Assembly (NCBI RefSeq): GCF_019219825.1
Contig: NZ_JAHUXH010000001.1
Span: 434,001 to 498,000 of the forward strand
DNA: 64,000 nt
DNA from: Streptomyces sp. TRM70350
Lineage (GTDB): Bacteria > Actinomycetota > Actinomycetes > Streptomycetales > Streptomycetaceae
Direction: 5' to 3'
Translations under genes and position numbers: made by a program
In this document: one piece after another, positions 49,433 to 60,076 of the stretch
Layout of the letters: each line of letters begins with the position of its first letter
Position numbering within the stretch: position 1 is the first letter of the stretch
The notes under the pieces: model-generated
Database searches by the model: none
What the model was told of the DNA's origin: nothing
Seen by the model: only the letters and a program-made list of their open reading frames with translations

Positions 49433-49450
49433 CCGGTTGAACACAACCGG
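49433..49450. promoter_or_regulatory. Perfect 18-bp palindrome in divergent promoter region
   Basis: CCGGTTG-AACA-CAACCGG, between the minus-strand stalk gene and the lipoprotein gene starting at 49526. Suitable for a dimeric regulator controlling one or both. It also forms a hairpin, but no gene ends here. Confidence 0.55.
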
Positions 49451-49525
49451 CGTCCGCGTGCGTACCCATGGTCGTGCGGCGGCACAGCAGGGCGCTGCAA
49501 TCCTTGTCATTATGGGGAGTTGACG

Positions 49526-50509
49526 ATGAAGACCTCCTGGCGGAGCGCCTCGCTCGTGGCGAGCGCCGCGGCCGTACTGGCGCTGACGACGGCGTGCGGT
49601 CAGGAAAGCGGCACCCCGTCGGCCAGTCAGAACGTGGGCGCGACGGCCCCGGCCGGCGGATACGGAAGCGCGGGGCTCGGCACCAGCGCCGGTACGGGTA
49701 CCGGCACCGGCGCCGACGCGGGTGCCGCGACGGACCAGCAGAACGCCGGGGCCCAGGCCGCCGCCGCGGGCAAGCTGTCGGTCTCGGCCAACGCCGAACT
49801 CGGGCAGGTGCTGACCGACAGCGCCGGCCGGACCCTCTACCGGTTCGACCAGGACACGGCCGAACCGCCCAAGACCAACTGCGAGGGCGACTGCGCGACC
49901 GCCTGGCCGCCCGTCCCCGCGGACGACGCCACCGCGGGCGAGGGCATTGACGAGTCGCTGCTCGGCGAGGTCACCCGCCCCGACGGCACCAAGCAGCTGA
50001 CCGTCGGCGGCTGGCCGGCGTACCGCTACGCGAAGGACGTCAACCCTGGTGACACCAAGGGCCAGGGCGTGGGCGGCACCTGGTACGCGCTGGCCCCCGA
50101 CGGCAAGAAGGCCTCGCTGGAGGACCTGCCCGGACTGTCCACCCGCAAGGACCCGGAACTCGGCGAGATCGTCGTCGACAAGAACGGCCACACGGTGTAC
50201 CGCTTCATGAAGGACTCGCAGTGGCCGATGAAGACCGCGTGCACCGGCGAGTGCCTGGAGAAGTGGCCCGTCGTCGCGCCGGTCGACGCGAAGGACACCA
50301 AGGGCATCGACCTGCAGGGCTCCACCCCCAACCGGGGCTACGTCGTCTTCGACCGCCCCGACGGCATCAAGCAGCAGACCATCGACTGCGTACCGATCTA
50401 CACCTTCGCCGGCGACAAGAAGCCCGGTGACACCAACGGTCAGGGCGTGGGCGGCACCTGGTTCGCCGTGGCCCCCGACGGCAAGCCGGTCGGCGCACCC
50501 GCGCAGTAG
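49526..50509 (+). CDS. Secreted-repeat (PF03640-type) lipoprotein, SCO0930-like
   Basis: A 327-residue exported lipoprotein. The signal peptide ends at a Cys near residue 25 (LALTTAC-GQ). A Gly/Ala/Thr-rich linker with TGTGTG runs follows. Two or more repeats of the family unit then appear, recognisable by GRTLYRFDQD and GHTVYRFMKD, CEGDCATAWPPV and CTGECLEKWPVV, and GDTKGQGVGGTWYALAPDG and GDTNGQGVGGTWFAVAPDG. The paired cysteines may bind copper or form disulfides. ATG 49526 is favoured over TTG 49520, with GGGGAG just upstream. A terminator follows. Confidence 0.87.
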   Translation: MKTSWRSASLVASAAAVLALTTACGQESGTPSASQNVGATAPAGGYGSAGLGTSAGTGTGTGADAGAATDQQNAGAQAAAAGKLSVSANAELGQVLTDSAGRTLYRFDQDTAEPPKTNCEGDCATAWPPVPADDATAGEGIDESLLGEVTRPDGTKQLTVGGWPAYRYAKDVNPGDTKGQGVGGTWYALAPDGKKASLEDLPGLSTRKDPELGEIVVDKNGHTVYRFMKDSQWPMKTACTGECLEKWPVVAPVDAKDTKGIDLQGSTPNRGYVVFDRPDGIKQQTIDCVPIYTFAGDKKPGDTNGQGVGGTWFAVAPDGKPVGAPAQ

Positions 50510-50540
50510 CAGAACAGACTTCCCGGTTCCGCACGACCCA

Positions 50541-50579
50541 GCGGTCCGCTTCCCCGCAACCACGCGGCAGGCGGACCGC
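50541..50579 (+). terminator. Terminator of the secreted-repeat lipoprotein
   Basis: GCGGTCCGC-N21-GCGGACCGC, a perfect 9-bp stem (10 bp with the flanking A/T pair), 31 bases past the stop, followed by TTTGCC. Confidence 0.75.
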
Positions 50580-50726
50580 TTTGCCGTGGTTCACGTAGGT
50601 CGATTCGGCACGTGCCACAGGCAGTGACCGGGAACGGATGGTCAATTTCCGTTTCCGCTCGCTCCATTGGCGGGCGATCAGTAGCCTCTGCTCGAACACC
50701 GGATCGCCTACGTCTTGGAGAGATAG

Positions 50727-51539
50727 ATGGAGCGTCCCGCCTGGGCCCCACGGAGCATCGACATCTCGGTGCCCAGTGTCGCGCGGATCTACGACTACTA
50801 CCTGGGCGGTTCGCACAACTTCGAGGTCGACCGGGAGGCGGCCCGCAGGGCCATGGAGTTCATGCCGGGACTGCCGAAGATCATGCAGGCGAACCGGGCG
50901 TTCATGCGCCGCGCGGTGCGCTACGCGGCCGGTGAGGGCATCACGCAGTTCCTGGACATCGGCTCGGGCATCCCGACGTACGGCAACGTCCACGAGGTGG
51001 CCCAGACGGCCAGCCCCGGCGCGCGGGTGGTCTACGTCGACCACGACCCGGTCGCCGTCGCGCACAGCCAGGCCGTTCTCGAAGGCAACGAGAACGCGGG
51101 CGTGGTCGCGGCCGATCTGCGCAAGCCCGAGGACATCCTGTCGAGCCCGCAGGTGGAGCAACTGCTCGACCTGAAGCGGCCGGTGGCGCTGCTGCTCGTT
51201 GCCATACTGCACTTCGTGGAGGACGCGGACGACCCGTACGGGGCGGTGGCTCACCTGAGCGACGCACTGGCGCCCGGCAGCATGCTGGTTCTCACACATG
51301 CCTCGTACGAGGGAATCCCGCTGCCACCCGAGCGGGCGGGTGGCGCGGTCGACGTATACAAGGACCTCCGCAACCCGCTGATCATGCGCTCGCGCGAGGA
51401 GATCGCGCGGTTCTTCGAGGGGTACGACATGGTGGAACCGGGACTGGTGCCGATGCCCGTCTGGCGACCGGACACCGCGCCGGAGGACGAGGATCCCTAT
51501 GCCTTCTCCGGTTTCGCGGGCGTGGGGCGTACGGCGTGA
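50727..51539 (+). CDS. SAM-dependent methyltransferase, DUF574 / Methyltransf_19
   Basis: A 270-residue member of a family abundant in Streptomyces. It opens with the family hallmark SVARIYDYYLGGSHNFEVDR (about residues 16-35). Motif I is LDIGSGIPTYGNVHE (about 75-89), and motif II has YVDHDPVAVAH (about 101-111). Substrate unknown; several relatives sit beside regulators. Its stop overlaps the start of rmdA as GTGA, so both are translated from one message. This links an unknown methylation to c-di-GMP control. Confidence 0.9.
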   Translation: MERPAWAPRSIDISVPSVARIYDYYLGGSHNFEVDREAARRAMEFMPGLPKIMQANRAFMRRAVRYAAGEGITQFLDIGSGIPTYGNVHEVAQTASPGARVVYVDHDPVAVAHSQAVLEGNENAGVVAADLRKPEDILSSPQVEQLLDLKRPVALLLVAILHFVEDADDPYGAVAHLSDALAPGSMLVLTHASYEGIPLPPERAGGAVDVYKDLRNPLIMRSREEIARFFEGYDMVEPGLVPMPVWRPDTAPEDEDPYAFSGFAGVGRTA

Positions 51540-53677
51540 TCGCGGAGCCGGACGGGCCGGAGGACAGACTGCGGCGGTTCGCGACGATCTGGAGCCGGGC
51601 GGTCTACCCGGCCACCTCGACGTCGCTGACCAGACCGGAGTTCGAGGAGCTGCTGCTGCCGCTGGCCCGGAGGCTGAGCGCGGCGCTGCGCGCCCGGACC
51701 TTCGACGCGGCCGAGGGCCGCGCGGTCGGCGCCGCCCTGGTCGACGCGCACTGCACCGACCCGGAGGCGCTCAGCCGGGCCCTGGACTGCGTCGACGCCT
51801 ACCTGGTGCTCTACTGCGGCGACGACGGCCCCCAGGAGGACCTGCGGGCCCGGTCGGCCCGGCTGCAGCACGCCATGGCCGCCGGGTTCGCCCAGGCGCT
51901 GCGCGTACGCACCCTGGCCGAGCAGGAGTCCATCGCGCAGGCCGCGCTGCGCGCCCAGGGCGTGGTGGCGCAGGCGCTGCACGCCAGCGAGGCCCGTTTC
52001 CGCGCGGTGTTCGAGGGCGCGGCCATAGGCATCGGCATCGCCGACCTCGACGGCAACGTCCTGGAGGTCAACGGCGCGCTGACACGCATGTTCGGCGGCT
52101 CCGAGCAGAACGTGCGCGGCCGCAACGTCCGGGAGTGGACCCACGCCGACGACGCCCCCCAGGTCTGGCGGCTCTACGAGGAGCTGGTGCGCGGCGAACG
52201 CGAGCACTACCACGTGGAGAAGGCCTTCTACCGGCCCGACGGAACGGTCCTGTGGACCAACCTCACCGTCTCCCTGCTGCGCGACCCCGACGGCAACCCG
52301 CAGTACCAGCTCGCGCTGATGGAGGACACCACCGAACGGCGGCTGCTCAACCTCCGGCTGCGCTACGAGGCCACCCACGACGCCCTCACCGGACTGCCCA
52401 ACCGCACCCTGTTCTTCGAACGCCTGGAGAAGGTGCTGAACGCGGGCGAGGGGCAGCGCTTCGGGCTGTGCTATCTCGACCTCGACGGCTTCAAGACCAT
52501 CAACGACAGCCTCGGCCACGCGGCCGGCGACCGGCTGCTCGTCGAGGTCGCCGACCGGCTTCAGGCCTGCGCCACCGCGCCCGGCGAGATGGTCGCCCGC
52601 CTCGGCGGCGACGAGTTCGTGGCCCTCACCACCGGCCCCGACACCCAGCGCGAGGTCGACGAGCTCGCCGCCCGGATCATGAACGCGCTGGTCGCCCCGA
52701 TCAGCGTGGACGGCCGGGAGCTGACCGTGCGCGGCAGCATCGGCGTCGTCGAGGGCGCGGCGGGGGAGCGCAGCGCGGCCGAGGTGCTGCGCAGCGCCGA
52801 CATCACCATGTACCGGGCCAAGTCGGCCGGCGGCAACCGCTTCGAGGTGGCCGACGCCGAGGCCGACGCCCGCGCCATCACCCGGCACGGGCTCACCACG
52901 GCGCTGCCGACCGCGCTGGAGCGGGGCGAGTTCTTCATCGAGTACCAGCCCCTGGTCCACCTCGGGGACGGCAGTGTGCGCGGCGCCGAGGCCCTGGTCC
53001 GCTGGCTCCACCCGCAGCACGGCGTCCTCGGCCCCGACCGGTTCATCCCGCTCGCCGAACACACCGGGCTGATCGTTCCGCTGGGCCGCTGGGTCCTGGA
53101 GCAGTCGGTCCGCCAGGCCCGTGACTGGCGGGAGCGCTACGCCGGGACGCCCTCCGCGCCGCTGCGCATCAACGTCAACCTCTCCCCGTGCCAGCTCACC
53201 CACCCCGGGCTGGTCCAGGACACGGTCGAGATCCTTCAGGCCGCGGGCGTCGCGCCCGACGCCCTGTGCCTGGAGGTCACCGAATCCGCCCTGATCGGCG
53301 CCGACGACGACCTGCTCAAGCCGCTGCGCCGACTGGCCGAGATGGGCGTCGACATCGCCCTGGACGACTTCGGCACCGGCTACTCCAACCTGGCCAACCT
53401 CCGCCGCCTCCCGGTGAGCGTCCTCAAGCTGGACCGCTCCTTCACCCAGAGCATGCAGCAGTTCCCGGCCGACCCCGTCGACCTCAAGATCGTCGAAGGC
53501 ATCGTCTCCCTGGCCCACAGCCTCGACCTCGCGGTCACGGTCGAGGGCGTGGAAACCGGCGCCCAGGCCGAACAGCTCCGCATACTCGGCTGCGACACGG
53601 CCCAGGGCTGGTACTACGCCCGCCCGGGCCCACCGGAACGGTTGCACGAACTGGCGCTGGCAGACGCAACGCCCTGA
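51536..53677 (+). CDS. rmdA: PAS-GGDEF-EAL cyclic di-GMP enzyme, RmdA-like
   Basis: 713 residues, cytosolic. A helical N-terminal region (1-145) precedes a PAS/PAC domain (about 150-270), GGDEF (about 285-445; intact GGDEF at about 355-359) and EAL (about 460-705). The phosphodiesterase residues appear complete: EALVRW, NVNLSPCQL, LEVTESAL, DDFGTGYSNL, LKLDRSF and EGVET. No RxxD inhibitory site precedes GGDEF (APGEMVAR). By architecture and neighbourhood it matches S. coelicolor RmdA, a c-di-GMP phosphodiesterase controlling development. The GTG start overlaps the methyltransferase stop. Confidence 0.85.
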   Translation: MIAEPDGPEDRLRRFATIWSRAVYPATSTSLTRPEFEELLLPLARRLSAALRARTFDAAEGRAVGAALVDAHCTDPEALSRALDCVDAYLVLYCGDDGPQEDLRARSARLQHAMAAGFAQALRVRTLAEQESIAQAALRAQGVVAQALHASEARFRAVFEGAAIGIGIADLDGNVLEVNGALTRMFGGSEQNVRGRNVREWTHADDAPQVWRLYEELVRGEREHYHVEKAFYRPDGTVLWTNLTVSLLRDPDGNPQYQLALMEDTTERRLLNLRLRYEATHDALTGLPNRTLFFERLEKVLNAGEGQRFGLCYLDLDGFKTINDSLGHAAGDRLLVEVADRLQACATAPGEMVARLGGDEFVALTTGPDTQREVDELAARIMNALVAPISVDGRELTVRGSIGVVEGAAGERSAAEVLRSADITMYRAKSAGGNRFEVADAEADARAITRHGLTTALPTALERGEFFIEYQPLVHLGDGSVRGAEALVRWLHPQHGVLGPDRFIPLAEHTGLIVPLGRWVLEQSVRQARDWRERYAGTPSAPLRINVNLSPCQLTHPGLVQDTVEILQAAGVAPDALCLEVTESALIGADDDLLKPLRRLAEMGVDIALDDFGTGYSNLANLRRLPVSVLKLDRSFTQSMQQFPADPVDLKIVEGIVSLAHSLDLAVTVEGVETGAQAEQLRILGCDTAQGWYYARPGPPERLHELALADATP

Positions 53678-53683
53678 GCTGCA

Positions 53684-53719
53684 GCGCCCTCAGGGGCGCG
53701 GGGAACTGCGGGACCAGCC
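53684..53719. repeat. Streptomyces intergenic repeat, copy 2, with terminator hairpin
   Basis: GCGCCCTCAGGGGCGCGGGGAACTGCGGGACCAGCC-type element, sharing its core with 14741-14774. The GCGCCCT-C-AGGGGCGC part folds on itself. Located between the convergent rmdA and LysR genes. Confidence 0.75.
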
Positions 53720-53782
53720 ACATCGAACCCGCACTCCCGAACGGCGCTGCAGCAGAACGGCGCCACCGGCGACAGGGCACCC

Positions 53783-54667
53783 TCACCGCTCCAGCAACAT
53801 CCGCTGCAACTCCCGAGCGGCCCGAGGCGGAGCCACATCACTCCGGTGCGCCAGCGCAATGGTGCGATGCAGTCCGGGCAGGGCCAACGGAGTGACCCGC
53901 AGCCCGTGCCCGGACCGCGCGGCAACCATCCGAGGCACCACAGCCACGCCCAACCCCGCCCGCACAAACCCCAGCACCGCGTCCATCTCCCCACCCTCCA
54001 CCGCGAAGTCCGGCTCGAACCCAGCGGAGCGACACGCCGCGACGGTCAGCTCCCGCAGGTCGTACCCGTGCCGGAACATCACCAGCCGCTCCCCCTCCAG
54101 ATCCGCGATCCGCACGGTCCGCCGCCCCCCACCCGGCCGCGGCGCCTCCGGCGACGACACCACCACCAGGTCCTCCCGCAGCAGCTCCACCGTCGTCAGC
54201 GCCGGCGACGGCGTCGGCAGCGGAAGGACGACCAGCGCCAGGTCGAGCGCGCCGCGCGCAAGGTGCCGTACGAGATCGTGCGAGCCGCCCTCCTCGATCA
54301 GCAGCCGGATCCCCGGATAGCGGTCGTGGAAGGCGCGCAGCACATCCGGCAGCAGGCCGGTGCACAGACTCGGCGTGGCGCCCAGCCGCACCCGCCCCCG
54401 CCGCAGTTGCGCCAGCTCCTGCACCTCGTGCCGCGCGGTGTCCGCGTCGGCCAGGATGCGCCGGGCCAGCGGCAGCAGCGCCTCGCCCGCGTCGGTCAGC
54501 GTGATGTTGCCGCGGGCCCGCAGGAACAGATCCGCGCCGAGCTCCCGCTCCAGCGCCTTGATCTGCTGGGACAGCGACGGCTGGGCGACATGGACGAGAT
54601 CGGCGGCCCGGGTGAAGTGCCGGGTCTCGGCCACCGCCACGAAGTACTGGAGCTGCTGGAACTGCAC
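53783..54667 (-). CDS. LysR-type transcriptional regulator
   Basis: A 294-residue LTTR. The N-terminal helix-turn-helix is QLQYFVAVAETRHFTRAADLVHVAQPSLSQQI (about residues 4-35). The effector domain spans about 90-290. No redox cysteine pair like that of OxyR is obvious (single cysteines in TPSLCTG and TVAACRS). The GTG start at 54667 is set by family alignment, since the in-frame extension to 54763 is unlike LTTRs. Divergent from sdhCAB with a shared ATAG-N7-CTAT site, so it probably regulates that operon and itself. Confidence 0.9.
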   Translation of the reverse strand: MQFQQLQYFVAVAETRHFTRAADLVHVAQPSLSQQIKALERELGADLFLRARGNITLTDAGEALLPLARRILADADTARHEVQELAQLRRGRVRLGATPSLCTGLLPDVLRAFHDRYPGIRLLIEEGGSHDLVRHLARGALDLALVVLPLPTPSPALTTVELLREDLVVVSSPEAPRPGGGRRTVRIADLEGERLVMFRHGYDLRELTVAACRSAGFEPDFAVEGGEMDAVLGFVRAGLGVAVVPRMVAARSGHGLRVTPLALPGLHRTIALAHRSDVAPPRAARELQRMLLER

Positions 54668-54676
54668 CCATCCAGC

Positions 54677-54691
54677 ATAGGCCGGAGCTAT
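54677..54691. promoter_or_regulatory. OxyR/LTTR-type site ATAG-N7-CTAT
   Basis: A perfect ATAG-GCCGGAG-CTAT (T-N11-A core) lies 10 bases upstream of the LysR start and about 60 bases before sdhC. This is the classic LTTR arrangement for autoregulation plus control of the divergent operon. Confidence 0.68.
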
Positions 54692-54750
54692 TGAATCAAG
54701 CCGGACCATGTCTTGGACCGATGAGGTGGCGCACGCATAGCGTGCCTTCC

Positions 54751-55455
54751 ATGGCTCTGGCAACGCGGACGGACCGACGGCCGTCCATGGCGCGCACGAT
54801 GTGGGACAGCTCCGTCGGCAAGAAGACAGTGATGGCGGTCAGCGGCCTGATCATGCTGCTGTACCTGGTCGTCCACATGATCGGCAACCTGAAGATCTTC
54901 TTCGGCGCCGGCGAGTTCAACCACTACGCCCACTGGCTGCGCACGCTCGGCGAGCCCTTCATGCACTACGAGTGGACGCTGTGGCTGGTCCGCGTCGTCC
55001 CCGTCGTCGCGGTCGTCGCCCACGCCGTCTCCGCGTACCAGCTGAGCCGCCGCGACATCAAGGCACGCCCCAGCAAGTACGTCCACAAGAAGCCGCGGGC
55101 CTCCTACGCGACGCGCACCATGCGCTGGGGCGGGATCATCCTCGGCCTGTTCATCGTCTGGCACATCCTGGACCTGACGACCGGGACCGTGCACCCCGGC
55201 TTCCAGCCCGGCCACCCGTACCAGAACGTCGTCGACACCTTCTCCACCTGGTACGGCAACGTCATCTACATCGTCGCGATGCTCGCCCTCGGCCTGCACG
55301 TCCGGCACGGCTTCTGGAGCGCCGCCCAGAGCCTCGGCGTCGGCAGCCGCACCCGCGACCGCGCCCTGAAGACCGTCGCCAACGTCCTCGCGCTGCTGCT
55401 CACGGTCGGCTTCATCGCCGTGCCGGTGGGTGTCATGACTGGAGTCGTGAGCTGA
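54751..55455 (+). CDS. sdhC: Succinate dehydrogenase cytochrome b subunit
   Basis: A 234-residue membrane anchor of the type-B succinate:quinone/fumarate reductase family, with five transmembrane helices (about 20-45, 68-95, 115-140, 165-190 and 205-232). Histidines in [22 protein letters not shown] and HVRHGFW are candidates for the two heme ligand pairs. No separate SdhD is present, as expected for this type. ATG 54751 is used; the earlier in-frame ATG at 54691 has no ribosome site. sdhA begins 2 bp after the stop. Confidence 0.92.
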   Translation: MALATRTDRRPSMARTMWDSSVGKKTVMAVSGLIMLLYLVVHMIGNLKIFFGAGEFNHYAHWLRTLGEPFMHYEWTLWLVRVVPVVAVVAHAVSAYQLSRRDIKARPSKYVHKKPRASYATRTMRWGGIILGLFIVWHILDLTTGTVHPGFQPGHPYQNVVDTFSTWYGNVIYIVAMLALGLHVRHGFWSAAQSLGVGSRTRDRALKTVANVLALLLTVGFIAVPVGVMTGVVS

Positions 55456-55456
55456 G

Positions 55457-57399
<1,943 letters not shown>

Positions 57400-57403
<4 letters not shown>

Positions 57404-58149
57404 AGCTCACCCTGCGCGTCTGGCGGCAGCGCAACGCCGACGCCGACGGCGCCATGTCCACGTACGAGGTGGACGGCATCTCGCCCGACATGTCCTTCCT
57501 GGAGATGCTCGACACGCTCAACGAGGAGCTCATCCTCAAGGGCGAGGACCCCGTCGCCTTCGACCACGACTGCCGCGAGGGCATCTGCGGCGCCTGCTCC
57601 CTCGTCATCAACGGCGACGCGCACGGCCCCGAGCGCACCACCACCTGCCAGCTGCACATGCGGTCCTTCCAGGACGGCGACACGATCGACATCGAGCCGT
57701 GGCGGGCCGCCGCCTTCCCGGTGATCAAGGACCTGGTCGTCGACCGGTCCGCGTTCGACCGGATCATCCAGGCCGGCGGCTACATCACCGCGCCGACCGG
57801 CTCCGCGCCCGAGGCGCACGCCACGCCGGTGCCCAAGCCGGACGCCGACTTCGCCTTCGAACACGCCGAGTGCATCGGCTGCGGCGCCTGCGTGGCCGCC
57901 TGCCCGAACGGCGCGGCGATGCTGTTCACCTCCGCCAAGGTCAACCACCTCAACGTGCTGCCGCAGGGCGCGCCGGAGCGCGAGACCCGCGTGCTGAACA
58001 TGGTGGCGCAGATGGACGAGGAGGGCTTCGGCGGCTGCACCCTCACCGGGGAGTGCGCCACCGCCTGCCCGAAGGGAATCCCGCTGATGTCCATCACCGG
58101 CATGAACAAGGAGTGGCTGCGCGCCACCCGCAAGGCGGCCAAGAGGTGA
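57400..58149 (+). CDS. sdhB: Succinate dehydrogenase/fumarate reductase iron-sulfur subunit
   Basis: A 249-residue electron-transfer subunit. The N-terminal plant-type ferredoxin domain binds [2Fe-2S] through CREGICGAC and TTTCQLH (about residues 60-90). The C-terminal domain binds [4Fe-4S] through [12 protein letters not shown] (about 157-168) and [3Fe-4S] with [16 protein letters not shown] (about 208-223). ATG 57400 overlaps the sdhA stop. The operon is closed by a 9-bp terminator hairpin. Confidence 0.95.
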
Positions 58150-58195
58150 GGCCGCCCAGGTGGAAGAGACGTTCGCCGTAAAGGTGCGGACGGGC

Positions 58196-58226
58196 GGGAC
58201 CGGGAGTGGTGCTCATCCCCGGTCCC
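58196..58226 (+). terminator. Terminator of sdhCAB
   Basis: GGGACCGGG-N13-CCCGGTCCC, a perfect 9-bp stem, 46 bases past the sdhB stop. Confidence 0.7.
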
Positions 58227-58388
58227 GTCTCGCTTCCCGGCCACCCCGGGCATTCAACATCCGCACATCCCCGCTCCGGCCACAGGTCACGCGCACGCCA
58301 ACCGGCGTAGGAAGAACTGTGGCGGCAGGCCGAACGACCCGGCCCGCCCGCTGCCGTCGTCGAACCGGCCCGTGACCAGGAGTGTGCC

Positions 58389-59162
58389 ATGACCGGCGTT
58401 TCCACCCTCGACCGTCCCCCGCAGCCAGCGGCACCCACCCGCTACACCGTCACCCTCGCCCGCGACGAGGACGACGTGCGAGCGGCGCAGAAGCTGCGGC
58501 ACGACGTCTTCGCCGGTGAGATGGGCGCGATGCTGTCCACCCCGCAGCCGGGGCTCGACATCGACTCCTTCGACGCGTACTGCGACCATCTGCTGGTCCG
58601 TGACACGCTCACCGGCGAGGTCGTCGGCACCTACCGCCTGCTGCCGCCCGAGCGTGCCGCCGTGGCCGGCCGGCTCTACTCCGAGGGCGAGTTCGACCTG
58701 ACCCGCCTCGACGCGATCCGCCCCGGCCTCGTCGAGGTGGGCCGGTCCTGCGTGCACCCGGACCACCGCGACGGCACCGTCATCGGCCTGATCTGGGCGG
58801 GGATAGCGCGCTACATGGTCGACCGCGGCCACGAGTGGCTGGCCGGCTGCTGCTCCATCCCGCTGGCCGACGGCGGCGCCCTCGCCGCCGCCACCTGGGA
58901 CCGGGTCCAGGCCAAGAACCTCGCCCCCGAGGAGTACCGGGTACGGCCGCTGCTGGCGTGGTCCGCGGACGGCGTCGCCCGCCCCGCCGGGCGCACCGAA
59001 CTCCCGCCGCTGCTGCGCGGTTACGTCCGCCTCGGCGCCTGGGTGTGCGGCGAGCCCGCCCACGACGCCGACTTCGGCGTGGCCGACCTGTACGTGCTGC
59101 TGCCGATGCGCCGGGTCAACCCGCGCTATCTGAAGCACTTCCTCTCCCTCGTCCCGGCCTGA
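58389..59162 (+). CDS. OlsB-like acyl-ACP-dependent N-acyltransferase
   Basis: 257 residues related to the ornithine lipid enzyme OlsB and autoinducer-synthase-fold GNAT proteins. It has the early RHDVFAGEMGAML motif (about residues 37-49), then D-x-D/FDAYCDHLLV (about 58-70), GTYRLLPPE and VEVGRSCVHPDHRDG (about 118-132). It would transfer a 3-hydroxyacyl group to the alpha-amine of ornithine (or another amino acid), forming a lyso-lipid. The next gene, overlapping by one base, supplies the second acylation, so both steps of a phosphate-free aminolipid can be inferred. ATG 58389 has AGGAG upstream. Confidence 0.85.
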   Translation: MTGVSTLDRPPQPAAPTRYTVTLARDEDDVRAAQKLRHDVFAGEMGAMLSTPQPGLDIDSFDAYCDHLLVRDTLTGEVVGTYRLLPPERAAVAGRLYSEGEFDLTRLDAIRPGLVEVGRSCVHPDHRDGTVIGLIWAGIARYMVDRGHEWLAGCCSIPLADGGALAAATWDRVQAKNLAPEEYRVRPLLAWSADGVARPAGRTELPPLLRGYVRLGAWVCGEPAHDADFGVADLYVLLPMRRVNPRYLKHFLSLVPA

Positions 59163-59971
59163 TGAGCGTCTGGCTGCCCAGCGCGCCCTGCACCCCCAGG
59201 GCGTGCGTGGAGCCCGCGGGGCGGGGCGCGGCCGCGCTGTGGGCCGTGCTGCGGCTCACCGCGGTGCTGGTGCTGCTGCTCGGCGGGATCACGCTGCTGC
59301 CGCTCGGCCGGCGCGTCCCCGCCCGCTGGGTACGCCGGTGGGCCCGGACGATCGCGTGGGCCGCGGGGGTCCGGGTCCGCATCACCGGCTCCGCCGCCCC
59401 CACCGGTGGCCTGCTGCTGGTCGCCAACCACATCTCCTGGCTGGACATCCCGCTGCTCGCGTCGGTCCGCCCGGCCCGGATGATCGCCAAGACGGAGATA
59501 CGGAAGTGGCCGGTCGCCGGTCCGCTGGCCGCGAGCGCCGGGGTCGTGTTCATCGAACGCGACCGTCTGCGTGCCCTTCCGGACACGGTCGCGCACATCG
59601 CCGAACTGCTGCGGTCCGGGGCCGCGGTCGGCGTCTTCCCCGAGGGCAGCACCTGGTGCGGCCGCGCCCAGGGCACCTTCCGCCGGGCCGTCTTCCAGGC
59701 CGCGCTGGACGCCGAGGTCCCCGTCCAGCCGGTCCGCATCCACTACCGCCTCGCCGACGGCCTCGCCAGCACGGCCCCGGCCTTCGTCGGCGAGGACTCC
59801 CTGCTCGCCTCCCTGTGGCGGGTGACGACGGCTCGCGGCCTGGTCGCCGAGGTGGACGTCCGGGACCCGATCCCGCCGGGCACCTTCGCCGACCGCCGGT
59901 CCCTGGCCCGCGCCGCCCAGCCCTCCGCGACACCGGAGCCGGGATGGACCCACGCAGTGCTGGCGTCCTAG
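59162..59971 (+). CDS. PlsC/OlsA-like acyltransferase
   Basis: A 269-residue membrane-associated 1-acyl-glycerol-phosphate-type acyltransferase. A hydrophobic helix (about 24-48) is followed by the catalytic HxxxxD motif in NHISWLD (about residues 92-98), then FIERDR (about 130) and FPEGST (about 160-165). Next to an OlsB-like gene it is best seen as OlsA, completing ornithine-type lipid synthesis, though lysophosphatidate acylation cannot be excluded. Its ATG shares a base with the upstream stop (TGATG). Confidence 0.85.
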   Translation: MSVWLPSAPCTPRACVEPAGRGAAALWAVLRLTAVLVLLLGGITLLPLGRRVPARWVRRWARTIAWAAGVRVRITGSAAPTGGLLLVANHISWLDIPLLASVRPARMIAKTEIRKWPVAGPLAASAGVVFIERDRLRALPDTVAHIAELLRSGAAVGVFPEGSTWCGRAQGTFRRAVFQAALDAEVPVQPVRIHYRLADGLASTAPAFVGEDSLLASLWRVTTARGLVAEVDVRDPIPPGTFADRRSLARAAQPSATPEPGWTHAVLAS

Positions 59972-59983
59972 CCGCTCGTACCT

Positions 59984-60026
59984 GGCCTTTCCGGCCGCCG
60001 GACGCCCACCGGCGGCCGGAGGCCTT
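59984..60026. terminator. Strong bidirectional terminator
   Basis: TCCGGCCGCCGG-ACGCCCA-CCGGCGGCCGGA, a perfect 12-bp stem with 7-nt loop, followed by GGCCTTCTTCC. Located between the OlsA-like gene and the convergent LLM oxidoreductase gene. Confidence 0.8.
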
Positions 60027-60076
60027 CTTCCGGACGGCCGACGGACGCTTCAGGTACGGGCGCAGCAGCAGCCGAG

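Noticed and set aside
48807-49523. 238-codon plus-strand Gly/Val-rich frame opposite the stalk protein
   Set aside because: Antisense of Pro/Thr codons (GGTGGC, GTCGGG). The minus-strand gene has a signal peptide and membrane anchor.
51497-53647. 716-codon minus-strand frame antisense to rmdA
   Set aside because: Gly/Val/Asp/Gln-rich antisense shadow. The plus strand has intact GGDEF and EAL motifs.
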